The notes: generated by a model from the sequence alone, not told the origin. Positions 6,159 to 13,431 are shown, counted from the stretch's first letter. The stretch is DNA of 15,578 bases from JBFFSQ01 sp041572275 (GCA_041572275.1 JBFFSQ010000056.1:1-15578), one strand, 5' to 3'. Made by a program: numbers and translations.

Positions 6159-6896
6159 CTGGTCATCCTCTAATGTGATTAAAGTGCCCTCACCTTCTTC
6201 AAAAGATGAAAGTACACGTAATGGGACATTGTATTTACCTGCAAACTCAACGGAGCGAATTTGCAGTACTTTTGAGCCCAGGCTAGCCATTTCCAGCATT
6301 TCTTCGAAGGTAATGCGATCAAGCTTGCGGGCATTGGGTTCAACACGTGGGTCGGTGGTGTAAACACCATCAACATCAGTATATATCTGGCATTCATCGG
6401 CTTTGAGCGCCGCGGCCATGGCGACAGCCGTTGTATCGGAACCGCCACGACCTAATGTGGTAATGCGTCCGCTTTTGTCGACACCCTGGAAACCGGCAAC
6501 CACAATGACTTTGCCCTCGGCCAGGTCATTTTTCATGTGTTCGCAGTCGATGTCCAGGATGCGTGCTTTACCATGGGCATTGTCAGTCAGCATGGTGATC
6601 TGGCTGCCAGTGTATGAGATGGCAGGCATGCCTTTTTTCATCAGGGCCATACTTAGAAGAGCAATTGTGACCTGTTCACCAGTGGAAACCAGTACATCCA
6701 TTTCCTGTGCTGGGGGGTGCTCGTCAATTTCATGGGCCAGACCGATCAGGCGATTGGTCTCCCCGCTCATGGCCGACACGACAACGACAACCTGGTTACC
6801 CTGTTTGCAGTTGGCGATAATGCGATCGGCTACTGCCTGGATTCTTTCGATTGAACCCACGGAGGTGCCGCCATATTTTTGAACGATAAGTGCCAT
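5658..6896 (-). CDS. lysC: Aspartokinase (alpha subunit / full-length product)
   Basis: Aspartokinase phosphorylates aspartate with ATP, the first step toward lysine, threonine, methionine and diaminopimelate. The 412-residue protein has the amino-acid-kinase domain with KYGGTSVG (7-14), SAMSGETNRL (41-50), STGEQV, TLGRGGSDTTAVA (147-159) and YTDVDGVYTTDPR (172-184), then two C-terminal ACT domains (about 265-330 and 343-405) that bind feedback inhibitors. It is a monofunctional enzyme of the Pseudomonas/Corynebacterium type, without a homoserine dehydrogenase part. No good Shine-Dalgarno sequence precedes the ATG (a GGA lies 12 bases away). A terminator hairpin begins 21 bases upstream of the start. 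No lysine riboswitch fits in the 98-base gap to alaS. The order alaS-lysC-csrA is as in pseudomonads. Confidence 0.96.
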   Translation of the reverse strand: MALIVQKYGGTSVGSIERIQAVADRIIANCKQGNQVVVVVSAMSGETNRLIGLAHEIDEHPPAQEMDVLVSTGEQVTIALLSMALMKKGMPAISYTGSQITMLTDNAHGKARILDIDCEHMKNDLAEGKVIVVAGFQGVDKSGRITTLGRGGSDTTAVAMAAALKADECQIYTDVDGVYTTDPRVEPNARKLDRITFEEMLEMASLGSKVLQIRSVEFAGKYNVPLRVLSSFEEGEGTLITLEDDQMEQAVISGIAFNRDEAQLTIAGVPDKPGVAADILVPITEANIEIDMIVQNIGEDGTTDFTFTVHRNDYAKAMELLTQTGKKVNAKKVYGDDKIVKLSLVGVGMRSHAGIASTMFAALAKEGINILMISTSEIKISVVIAEKYLELGVRTLHSAFGLENDGNLAELN

Positions 6897-6917
6897 TGTT
6901 ATGTGTATTCCGGATAT

Positions 6918-6940
6918 AAAAACCCGCCGACTGGCGGGTT
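6918..6940 (-). terminator. Rho-independent terminator between alaS and lysC
   Basis: AACCCGCC (minus strand 6940-6933), loop AGTC and GGCGGGTT (6928-6921) form a perfect 8-bp stem ending in TTTTT (6922-6918). It lies 54 bases after the alaS stop and 21 bases before the lysC start. A possible lysC -10 box, CATAAT (minus strand 6962-6957), lies upstream of it, so the hairpin may also sit in the lysC leader. Confidence 0.85.
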
Positions 6941-6994
6941 CAAATTAACGCGCGTGATTATGTCATAACGCGTTGCAGAATGCGAGCTACCGGG

Positions 6995-9595
6995 CTATGC
7001 GAGTTGTTCACTGACCCAGCTGGCGACAGATGCCAATGCCTGGTCAAGATTTTCAGGCTGGTTACCACCGGCCATGGCCATATCGGGACGGCCACCGCCT
7101 TTGCCTCCTACCTGCGAAGCCACCATATTAACCAGGTCACCGGCTTTAAGTCGTTGGATCTGGTCTTTACTGACTCCGGCACAGATACTGACTTTTGAAC
7201 CATCCACAGTCGCCAGGACAATGGCTGATGAGCCCAGCTTGTCTTTCAGTTTGTCCATGGTGTCACGCAGTGCCTTGCTATCGATGCCATCGAGTTTAAC
7301 TGCCAGTACTTTAAGTCCGGCCACGTCTACAGCTTCGGTGGTCAGGTCCCGACCTGTTTGTGTAGCCAGTTTTGACTTCAACTGGTTAAGTTCCTTGTCC
7401 TGGGATTTGAGTTTGTCCATAAGTTGCTGGACCTTTGATTCCAGGTCATCGCGACTACCTTTAAGCAAGCTGGCCAACCGGTCGATTTGTTGTTCTTGCT
7501 GTTCTGCCCATTCTACTGCAGCCACGCCGGTCATGGCTTCAATTCGCCGGACACCAGACGCGATACCACCTTCGGATATGATTTTGAAAAAACCGATGTC
7601 ACCGGTGCGCTCAACATGGACCCCGCCACATAATTCAATAGAGAAACCCCCCATGGAAACTACGCGAACCTGATCGCCGTATTTTTCTCCAAACAGCGCC
7701 ATGGCGCCTTTAGCTTTGGCCTCATCGATGGCCATTTCTTCGGCTGCCGCTTTCAAGTTATGGCGGATCTGTTCGTTGACCATGCGTTCAATACTTTGTA
7801 GTTCTTCGGGTTTTACAGCTTCAAAGTGCGAAAAGTCAAAGCGAAGGCGCTCATTGTTGACCAGAGAACCTTTCTGTTGGACATGCTCTCCCAGTATTTC
7901 GCGTAAAGCGGCGTGCATTAAATGTGTAGCTGAATGGTTACGAATAGTAGCCGCACGTCGATCGGCATCGATTACGGCTTCCAGTTCATCACCTATCTTT
8001 ATACTGCCCGTTGATGCCTGGCCAATATGAATAAATGCCTGACCCTGCTTCTGGGTATCCATAACTTCAAAACGAGCGTTCTCGTTGAGTAACAGTCCGG
8101 TGTCTCCGACCTGGCCACCAGATTCTGCATAGAATGGAGTCTGTTCAAGTATGATGATAGCTTCCACGCCGGCATCTACCTGCTGAACAGGTTGACCATC
8201 GACATACATTGCAATCACTCGTGAACGATCAAGCAGGTGATCGTAACCGGTAAATGTAGTTACCGCATCAGTGCTGATGGCTTCGTTATAATCAATGCCA
8301 AACTGGCTGGAAGCACGGGCACGCTTTTTCTGGTCATCCATGGCTTTTTCATAGCCATCAAGATCGATGTTCAGTTCGCGCTCACGAGCAATATCGGCAG
8401 TTAAATCAACCGGGAAACCGTAGGTGTCATAGAGCTTGAAGACCATGTCGCCGGGAATCTGAGTGCCAGATAATGAGGCGATGCCCTCTTCGAGTATTTT
8501 CATGCCCTGATCCAGAGTTTCGGCAAAGCGTTCTTCTTCAAGTTTCAGTATGCGCTCGACATTTTCCTGTGCCTGGGTAAGTTCAGGATAGGCTGTACCC
8601 ATTTCATCAACAAGAGTCGACACCAGTTTGTAGAAAAACGGATCATTTTGACCCAGTTTATGGCCATGACGCAGGGCGCGACGGATAATGCGACGCAGTA
8701 CATAACCGCGACCTTCATTTGAAGGTGTAATGCCATCGACGATCAGGAAAGCGCAGGAGCGGATATGGTCAGCAATGACCTTCAGTGAATTGTTGCTTAA
8801 ATCTGAAGTGCCAGTGAGATTTGCAGCCGTCTTGATCAGGTTCTGGAACAGATCGATGTCGTAATTGCTGTGACCGTTTTGCAAAATGGCTGCCAGACGT
8901 TCAAGACCCATACCGGTGTCGACAGATGGTTTCGGTAGTGGGTGTAGCTTGCCATCCTTGTCCCGGTTGTATTGCATGAATACCAGGTTCCAGATTTCGA
9001 TATAGCGGTCACCATCTTCATCCGGAGAACCTGGAGGGCCACCGGGAATGTCTTCGCCATGATCATAGAAAATCTCGGTACAGGGACCACAGGGGCCCGT
9101 GTCCCCCATTGACCAGAAATTGTCTTTGGCACCGATGCGGCCAAAGCGTTGATCAGATATACCTACGTCTTTTAACCAGATATCGGCTGCTTCATCGTCT
9201 TCTTCATATACTGTAATCCAGAGTTTTTCCTCGGGTAGCCCCAGTTCTTTCGTGAGGAACTCCCAGGCATAGTGTATGGCGTCATGTTTGAAATAATCAC
9301 CAAAGCTGAAATTACCCAGCATTTCAAAAAACGTATGATGACGGGCCGTATAGCCCACATTTTCCAGATCGTTATGTTTACCGCCGGCACGGACGCAACG
9401 CTGGCTGCTGGTGGCTGTGGTGTAACTGCGTTTGTCCTGGCCTAGAAATACATCTTTGAACTGCACCATACCGGCATTAGTGAAGAGTAAAGTGGGATCA
9501 TTGCCAGGAATGAGTGAACTGGAGGCAACGACTTCATGGCCTTTGCTCTTGAAGTAATTGAGAAATTTTTGACGTATTTCGGCTGTTGTCATCAT
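6995..9595 (-). CDS. alaS: Alanyl-tRNA synthetase
   Basis: This 866-residue class II synthetase charges tRNA-Ala and edits mischarged Ser/Gly. The N-terminal catalytic core (1-~240) has NAGMVQFKDVFLG, RHHTFFEMLGNFSFGDYF (85-102), GPCGPCTEI (167-175) and DTGMGLERL (226-234). The tRNA-recognition helices follow at about 250-440. The editing domain holds the metal-binding HSATH (554-558) and CGGVH (656-660), with His554, His558, Cys656 and His660 as ligands. A coiled-coil stretch (about 700-745) precedes the Gly-rich C-Ala region (GGKGGGRPDMAMAGG, 830-844). Length and domains are normal. The start is the first of two adjacent ATGs; no clear Shine-Dalgarno sequence is seen, and the second ATG is equally possible. 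It is followed by a terminator and lysC, and preceded by recX with a 105-base gap holding its own promoter. Confidence 0.98.
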   Translation of the reverse strand: MMTTAEIRQKFLNYFKSKGHEVVASSSLIPGNDPTLLFTNAGMVQFKDVFLGQDKRSYTTATSSQRCVRAGGKHNDLENVGYTARHHTFFEMLGNFSFGDYFKHDAIHYAWEFLTKELGLPEEKLWITVYEEDDEAADIWLKDVGISDQRFGRIGAKDNFWSMGDTGPCGPCTEIFYDHGEDIPGGPPGSPDEDGDRYIEIWNLVFMQYNRDKDGKLHPLPKPSVDTGMGLERLAAILQNGHSNYDIDLFQNLIKTAANLTGTSDLSNNSLKVIADHIRSCAFLIVDGITPSNEGRGYVLRRIIRRALRHGHKLGQNDPFFYKLVSTLVDEMGTAYPELTQAQENVERILKLEEERFAETLDQGMKILEEGIASLSGTQIPGDMVFKLYDTYGFPVDLTADIARERELNIDLDGYEKAMDDQKKRARASSQFGIDYNEAISTDAVTTFTGYDHLLDRSRVIAMYVDGQPVQQVDAGVEAIIILEQTPFYAESGGQVGDTGLLLNENARFEVMDTQKQGQAFIHIGQASTGSIKIGDELEAVIDADRRAATIRNHSATHLMHAALREILGEHVQQKGSLVNNERLRFDFSHFEAVKPEELQSIERMVNEQIRHNLKAAAEEMAIDEAKAKGAMALFGEKYGDQVRVVSMGGFSIELCGGVHVERTGDIGFFKIISEGGIASGVRRIEAMTGVAAVEWAEQQEQQIDRLASLLKGSRDDLESKVQQLMDKLKSQDKELNQLKSKLATQTGRDLTTEAVDVAGLKVLAVKLDGIDSKALRDTMDKLKDKLGSSAIVLATVDGSKVSICAGVSKDQIQRLKAGDLVNMVASQVGGKGGGRPDMAMAGGNQPENLDQALASVASWVSEQLA

Positions 9596-9637
9596 TGGAA
9601 TTCAGATTAAGTATGTGTTTTATCTTATTGAATTGAA

Positions 9638-9669
9638 TAAGTATTATATACTTACACAATCAAGTTAAA
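9638..9669 (-). promoter_or_regulatory. alaS promoter with a palindrome centred on the -10 box
   Basis: On the minus strand a perfect TATAAT (9648-9643) lies 15 bases after TTTAAC (9669-9664). The -10 box sits in the middle of a perfect 7-bp inverted repeat, TAAGTAT-TAT-ATACTTA (9638-9654, written on the plus strand). Transcription would start about 40 bases before the alaS ATG. In E. coli, AlaRS represses its own gene by binding a palindrome at the transcription start, so this is a candidate autoregulatory operator. The role is inferred. Confidence 0.5.
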
Positions 9670-9700
9670 GTTAATTCTACCTGCTTTCAATATCTTTGGC

Positions 9701-10147
9701 TTAAGCTTCTTCATCAAGCGGGTTTAGTTTAAAGACCCAATCAAGTGGAAAACCACGGTTCTGCAGATAGTGAGTTCGCCTGGCTTTCTCTTTGTATTCA
9801 TTAGCAGGTTGATTGCCGTATTTCTTGATATATTGCTGTTGCAAGATATCTAGCCAATACGGATCATTCCGATCCAGGTATGTCTCTACCAGCTCAGCAT
9901 TTATACCACGCTGTTTGAGTTCCTGTGCAATACGCAAAGGGCCATAACCACGTTGTTTGCGCATATTAATATAACTTTCAGTAAAACGCTCATCCGATAA
10001 CAAATTATTTGTCTGTAATTGCCTTATGGCTGACTCAATTTCCTCGTCATCGAAGTTTCTTTGTTTGAGTTTTTGCCTGATTTCGAGCGAAGAGTGTTCT
10101 CGCCGCGCGAGTAAGTTGACGGCAATTTCGATTATGCTTCTGCTCAT
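9701..10147 (-). CDS. recX: RecA regulator RecX
   Basis: RecX binds RecA filaments and limits their growth and activity. The 148-residue all-helical protein is of usual length, built of three-helix repeats: LLARREHSSLEIRQKLKQRNFDDEEIESAIRQL (13-45, shown in parts by LARREHSS and EIRQKL), LLSDERFTESYINMRKQRGYGPLRI with the conserved RxxGxGPxRI-like core, and a C-terminal repeat with RTHYLQNRGFPLDWVFKL. It lies 69 bases downstream of recA, the usual arrangement, with a hairpin between them, and is probably expressed by readthrough. A GGA six bases before the ATG is the likely ribosome site. Confidence 0.93.
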   Translation of the reverse strand: MSRSIIEIAVNLLARREHSSLEIRQKLKQRNFDDEEIESAIRQLQTNNLLSDERFTESYINMRKQRGYGPLRIAQELKQRGINAELVETYLDRNDPYWLDILQQQYIKKYGNQPANEYKEKARRTHYLQNRGFPLDWVFKLNPLDEEA

Positions 10148-10170
10148 GGGGTATCCATTACAGTTAATGC

Positions 10171-10201
10171 TGCCGTAACAGGTTCAAAACCTGCTACGGC
10201 A
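10171..10201 (-). terminator. recA-recX intergenic hairpin
   Basis: TGCCGTA (10171-10177) pairs with TACGGCA (10195-10201) and CAGGTT (10179-10184) with AACCTG (10188-10193), with one A/C mismatch between them and a CAA loop. No U run follows on the minus strand. In E. coli a terminator at this place lets a small fraction of recA transcripts continue into recX; this hairpin may act similarly, or stabilise the recA 3' end. Confidence 0.6.
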
Positions 10202-10216
10202 TTAAATGCGCGAATC

Positions 10217-11272
10217 TTACTCTGCGAGTTCCGCTTCTGCTTCTGGTTCACTGGTTGTGGTGTCAGTATCTTTCTTTATGGCATCGGGTAACAGGCATGC
10301 CCTGATCTTAGCTTCAATTTCATCGGCAATATGTGGGTTTTCCTGCAGGAAGGTGCGTACTTTATCCTTACCCTGGCCAATGCGGTCGCCATTATAGGAG
10401 TACCAGGCCCCGGCTTTGTCGACAATATTGTTGCTGACGCCCATGTCAATTAGCTCGCCTTCATGTGAAATGCCTTCACCATAGAGAATTTCAAAATTAA
10501 CGGTTTTGAATGGAGGGGCGACTTTGTTTTTAACGACCTTAACCTTAGTTTCATTACCAATAATTTCATCACCTTTTTTGATTGCGCCTGTACGACGAAT
10601 ATCTAATCGAACCGATGAGTAGAATTTCAGCGCATTACCACCGGTCGTGGTTTCTGGGTTGCCAAACATGACGCCAATTTTCATACGAATCTGGTTAATA
10701 AAGATAACAAGTGTGTTCGAGCGTTTGATGTTAGCAGTTAGCTTGCGCAGTGCCTGGGACATAAGACGGGCCTGTAGACCCATGTGGGAGTCACCCATAT
10801 CCCCTTCAATCTCTGCTTTGGGGGTTAATGCAGCGACTGAGTCAACGACAACGATATCGACAGCGCCTGAGCGTACCAGCATATCAGTGATTTCAAGGGC
10901 CTGTTCACCGGTATCGGGTTGTGATACCAGTAATTCATCGACATCAACGCCCAGCTTTTCAGCATAGCTAGGGTCCAGAGCGTGTTCTGCATCAACGAAT
11001 GCGGCGGTGCCGCCCAGTTTTTGCATTTCAGCAACTGCATGCAGGGTTAAAGTTGTTTTACCGGATGATTCAGGGCCGTAGATCTCAACGATACGACCAC
11101 GGGGAAGACCACCAATGCCCAGGGCAACGTCCAGTCCTATAGAGCCAGTTGACACAGCTTGAATATCTGCTGATGCACCGGCATCGCCCATACGCATTAC
11201 TGAGCCTTTGCCAAATTGTTTTTCGATTTGACTTAAAGCGGCACTCAGTGCCATTTTCTTGTTGTCATCCAT
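10217..11272 (-). CDS. recA: Recombinase RecA
   Basis: RecA forms ATP-dependent filaments on single-stranded DNA, carries out strand exchange and activates LexA self-cleavage. The 351-residue protein shows the N-terminal polymerisation motif (ALSQIEKQFGKGSVMRMGD), Walker A GPESSGKT (66-73), the VDAEHALDP segment, Walker B VVVDSVAAL, loop L1 (EGDMGDSHMG), the INQIRMKIGVMFGNPETTTGG region including loop L2, and an acidic C-terminal tail (EPEAEAELAE). Length and all motifs are normal. A GGGGGA ribosome site lies 8 bases before the ATG. It is transcribed divergently from a WYL-domain regulator across a 229-base gap that lacks a canonical LexA box. Confidence 0.99.
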   Translation of the reverse strand: MDDNKKMALSAALSQIEKQFGKGSVMRMGDAGASADIQAVSTGSIGLDVALGIGGLPRGRIVEIYGPESSGKTTLTLHAVAEMQKLGGTAAFVDAEHALDPSYAEKLGVDVDELLVSQPDTGEQALEITDMLVRSGAVDIVVVDSVAALTPKAEIEGDMGDSHMGLQARLMSQALRKLTANIKRSNTLVIFINQIRMKIGVMFGNPETTTGGNALKFYSSVRLDIRRTGAIKKGDEIIGNETKVKVVKNKVAPPFKTVNFEILYGEGISHEGELIDMGVSNNIVDKAGAWYSYNGDRIGQGKDKVRTFLQENPHIADEIEAKIRACLLPDAIKKDTDTTTSEPEAEAELAE

Positions 11273-11372
11273 TTTGTGTTCCCCCGTATGAATTCGGTTA
11301 TCTGCATGTGTATTAAGTTATGGGTGTTGTCTGCAACTTCAGTTAAAGGACCGTTGTTGCGTCATTAGGTGT

Positions 11373-11401
11373 AGATTAGACGATACATTTTTCTAAGTCA
11401 A
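11373..11401 (-). promoter_or_regulatory. Candidate recA promoter
   Basis: On the minus strand, TTGACT (11401-11396, five of six matches) and TAATCT (11378-11373, the key T, A and final T kept) are separated by 17 bases. Transcription would start near 11366, giving a leader of about 93 bases. The inverted repeat at 11413-11452 lies just upstream of the -35 box, a position suited to an activator. Confidence 0.55.
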
Positions 11402-11412
11402 TAAAAAATACC

Positions 11413-11452
11413 ATGTTGATAAAAAATATCACCTTGCATATATTATCAACAT
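11413..11452. promoter_or_regulatory. Perfect 10-bp inverted repeat in the recA/WYL-regulator promoter region
   Basis: ATGTTGATAA (11413-11422) and TTATCAACAT (11443-11452) are perfect complements, 20 bases apart. A second, shorter palindrome, TGATA-N5-TATCA (11417-11431), overlaps the left arm, so three related half-sites are present. Single-protein WYL regulators (BrxR, CapW, DriD types) bind inverted repeats, often next to their own gene, so this is the best operator candidate for the adjacent regulator. Binding is inferred. Confidence 0.55.
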
Positions 11453-11501
11453 CATAAAAATTTTAGTACACTGCATAAGACAGGTATAACGGGAAAATAT
11501 T

Positions 11502-12392
11502 GTGGATAAAACAGCGAAATTGCCCAATGAGATTAAGTGGTCGGCCCGACAACGGCTACAGTTTATCGAAATCATGGCATTTTATACGGGCATCATTAGT
11601 CGCAGTGCACTGGCCAGGGCCTTTGGCATATCAGACCCTGCCGCGACTAAAGATCTCAAGCTCTACAACGAACTGGCACCTGATAATCTCATCTATGAGC
11701 CCGGTGTGTTTGGATTTGTGCCCAGTCAGACTTTCACAGAAGTATTTGCCGATTTAACGCCGAGCACCGTATTACCCATGATTGCGGATAATTTGATCAG
11801 TGTCGAAAATCCATCGGGTGAGTCATTTATTTATGGGGTCATGGTTGAAAAATTGCCTCTGCCCGCTCGTCTGCCCACGAAACAGGTGTTGGCACAAATC
11901 GTACGAGCTATTAAACATCAGCAGCAGTTGCGCGTGCGTTATCATTCCCTGTCAGGTCGTGAAAGTAATGAGTATCGTGTGATTGAGCCCCATGCCATGA
12001 TCAATAATGGTCTGCGATGGCATGTTCGAGCTTATAGCCAGGAAACCTTTGATTTTCGTGATTTCGTACTGTCACGTATTGTTGAAGCCCAGATGCTGGA
12101 TGAAGCGGCTGAATCAAGTTCGAATTATGACGATGATTGGGTGGAAATTGTAACGTTGAAACTCAAACCACACCCAGGTCTAAGTGAACAGAAACACCTG
12201 ACGCTGAACTATGATTACAACATGGTGGATGACATTATCGAGCTCAAGGTCAGACGTGCCCTGGTGGGTTATGTGCTGCAACGGATGGCGGTGGACACCA
12301 CCAACGATCATTCTCTGAATCCCAATGCTTATCAGTTGATTGTCGAGAATAGAGATGAGATTGAGCCCTTTGCGGGCTGGGCCTTTTTATGA
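11502..12392 (+). CDS. WYL-domain transcriptional regulator (BrxR/CapW/DriD-like)
   Basis: The 296-residue protein has three parts: an N-terminal winged helix-turn-helix (about 12-72, with SRSALARAFGISDPAATKDLKLY as the recognition region), a WYL domain (about 128-198, LRVRYHSLSG, then IEPHAMINNGLRWHVRAYSQ and FRDFVLSRI) and a C-terminal WCX domain (about 213-293, ending EPFAGWAFL). This is the layout of stand-alone WYL regulators such as BrxR (BREX), CapW (CBASS) and DriD (DNA damage, Caulobacter). WYL domains bind nucleic acid or nucleotide ligands, single-stranded DNA for DriD. The start is GTG with GGGA about 7 bases upstream. It is divergent from recA, and its stop overlaps the thpR end by 6 bp. 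No phage-defence gene lies within the window, so a housekeeping or DNA-damage role is plausible. Family is confident; target is inferred. Confidence 0.88.
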   Translation: MDKTAKLPNEIKWSARQRLQFIEIMAFYTGIISRSALARAFGISDPAATKDLKLYNELAPDNLIYEPGVFGFVPSQTFTEVFADLTPSTVLPMIADNLISVENPSGESFIYGVMVEKLPLPARLPTKQVLAQIVRAIKHQQQLRVRYHSLSGRESNEYRVIEPHAMINNGLRWHVRAYSQETFDFRDFVLSRIVEAQMLDEAAESSSNYDDDWVEIVTLKLKPHPGLSEQKHLTLNYDYNMVDDIIELKVRRALVGYVLQRMAVDTTNDHSLNPNAYQLIVENRDEIEPFAGWAFL

Positions 12393-12920
12393 ATTTTCAC
12401 TCAGTGGATAGTGTTGAATCACTTCATAGTGTACGCCCTGCTCTGTGCTGACAGATTCAACTAGTACAAAGGCGTTAACCTGCCATGAAATGGGTTGAAA
12501 GCTTTCTAAATCACCGGGTTTATTCAACTTTCGCATCAGTGTCAGGTGTGGTGCATAGGGTCTGGGTTCAGCTGTGTAGTCACATTGGCTGAGTGCCGTG
12601 CCAAGATCCTGATACAGATTTGTCAGTGCCTCGGGCGTGTGAGTGCAGCCCATCCAGAAAACACGTGCTCTGTAGAAGTGTCCGTAACGGTCGAAATTTA
12701 ATTGGAATGGTTTACCAGTAACGGTTTGAGCTGCCTGATGCAGGCATTCAAGCATCTCAGTTGTGGTATTACCAATAAAGTGTAACGTCAGGTGCAGGTT
12801 AGCAGGATTTATGATTCGTCCTTTGAGGCGAGATTGTGGCGCTTGTTTAAACGTTTTCACAATAAGGGTGCGCGTTTCATCATCTGGCCAGAGGGCGAAG
12901 AACAGTCGGTGCTTATTCAC
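12387..12920 (-). CDS. thpR: RNA 2',3'-cyclic phosphodiesterase (ThpR/LigT, 2H family)
   Basis: Members hydrolyse 2',3'-cyclic phosphate ends of RNA to 2'-phosphates and can join 2'-5' RNA ends in vitro. The 177-residue protein carries both HxT motifs of the 2H fold: HLTLHFIG (His43, Thr45) and HLTLMRK (His125, Thr127), plus the RLFFALWPDDETR start typical of the LigT group and PYAPHLTL. The start is GTG at 12920-12918, overlapping the last codons of pncC by 8 bases, so translation is probably coupled. Its 3' end overlaps the convergent WYL regulator by 6 bases, leaving no space for a terminator. No function in RNA repair for this strain can be read from context alone. Confidence 0.92.
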   Translation of the reverse strand: MNKHRLFFALWPDDETRTLIVKTFKQAPQSRLKGRIINPANLHLTLHFIGNTTTEMLECLHQAAQTVTGKPFQLNFDRYGHFYRARVFWMGCTHTPEALTNLYQDLGTALSQCDYTAEPRPYAPHLTLMRKLNKPGDLESFQPISWQVNAFVLVESVSTEQGVHYEVIQHYPLSENS

Positions 12921-13416
12921 AGTCTAGCATCCGCTGTATACCTTTGAAAGCTTGCTCAACTGCCTGACGTCTCACGGCATCGCGATCACCATCGAAGCAA
13001 AAACGAACGCTTTCAATCACCTGCCCTGGCCTGGCCCAGGCAATCCATACAGTACCGACCGGTTTTTCATCACTACCACCACCGGGTCCGGCAATACCGC
13101 TGATAGAGACGCCCAGGTCCGCGTCGCAACGATCTAGCAAGCCCAGTACCATGGCCTTTACAACCGGCTGACTTACCGCCCCATGTTGCCGGAGAATGGC
13201 GGTTTCAACACCCAGTAACTCATGTTTAGCCTGATTGCTATAGGTCACCAGACTGCACTCGTACCAGGCGGAACATCCATTGACATCGGTGATGATTTTA
13301 GCTACCCAGCCACCGGTACATGATTCGGCAGTGGCCAGTTTAGATGAGCGTGCGATCAGATTCTGGCCAACATCCTGTGCCAGTTGTTGCAGCTTGTGGG
13401 TGTCTGGTATCGGCAT
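12913..13416 (-). CDS. pncC: Nicotinamide-nucleotide amidohydrolase PncC (CinA C-terminal type)
   Basis: PncC deamidates nicotinamide mononucleotide to nicotinic acid mononucleotide, recycling the NMN made by DNA ligase. The 167-residue protein is the stand-alone CinA C-terminal domain: LATAESCTGGWVAKIITDVNGCSAWYECSLVTYSN (28-62, recognised by AESCTGG and the YSN element), GAVSQPVVKAMVLGL, the SISGIAGPGGGSDEKPVGTVWIA core with the phosphate-binding glycines, and a C-terminal helix. In E. coli and many relatives pncC lies directly upstream of recA; here thpR and a WYL regulator lie between. The ATG has no obvious Shine-Dalgarno sequence. A 69-base gap separates it from the upstream GGDEF-EAL gene. 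Confidence 0.95.
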   Translation of the reverse strand: MPIPDTHKLQQLAQDVGQNLIARSSKLATAESCTGGWVAKIITDVNGCSAWYECSLVTYSNQAKHELLGVETAILRQHGAVSQPVVKAMVLGLLDRCDADLGVSISGIAGPGGGSDEKPVGTVWIAWARPGQVIESVRFCFDGDRDAVRRQAVEQAFKGIQRMLDCE

Positions 13417-13431
13417 TGGAAATAATCGGTA

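Noticed and set aside
5677..8030. Several long plus-strand frames antisense to lysC and alaS
   Set aside because: They are shadows of strongly conserved minus-strand genes, with no ribosome sites or recognisable domains.
11331..11342. CTG-N6-CAG inside the recA leader
   Set aside because: Spacing is wrong for a LexA box, and it lies downstream of the promoter.
11471..11483. CTG-N7-CAG as a possible LexA box between recA and the WYL gene
   Set aside because: The gammaproteobacterial LexA box is CTG-N10-CAG; three bases are missing. It is also far upstream of the likely recA promoter.
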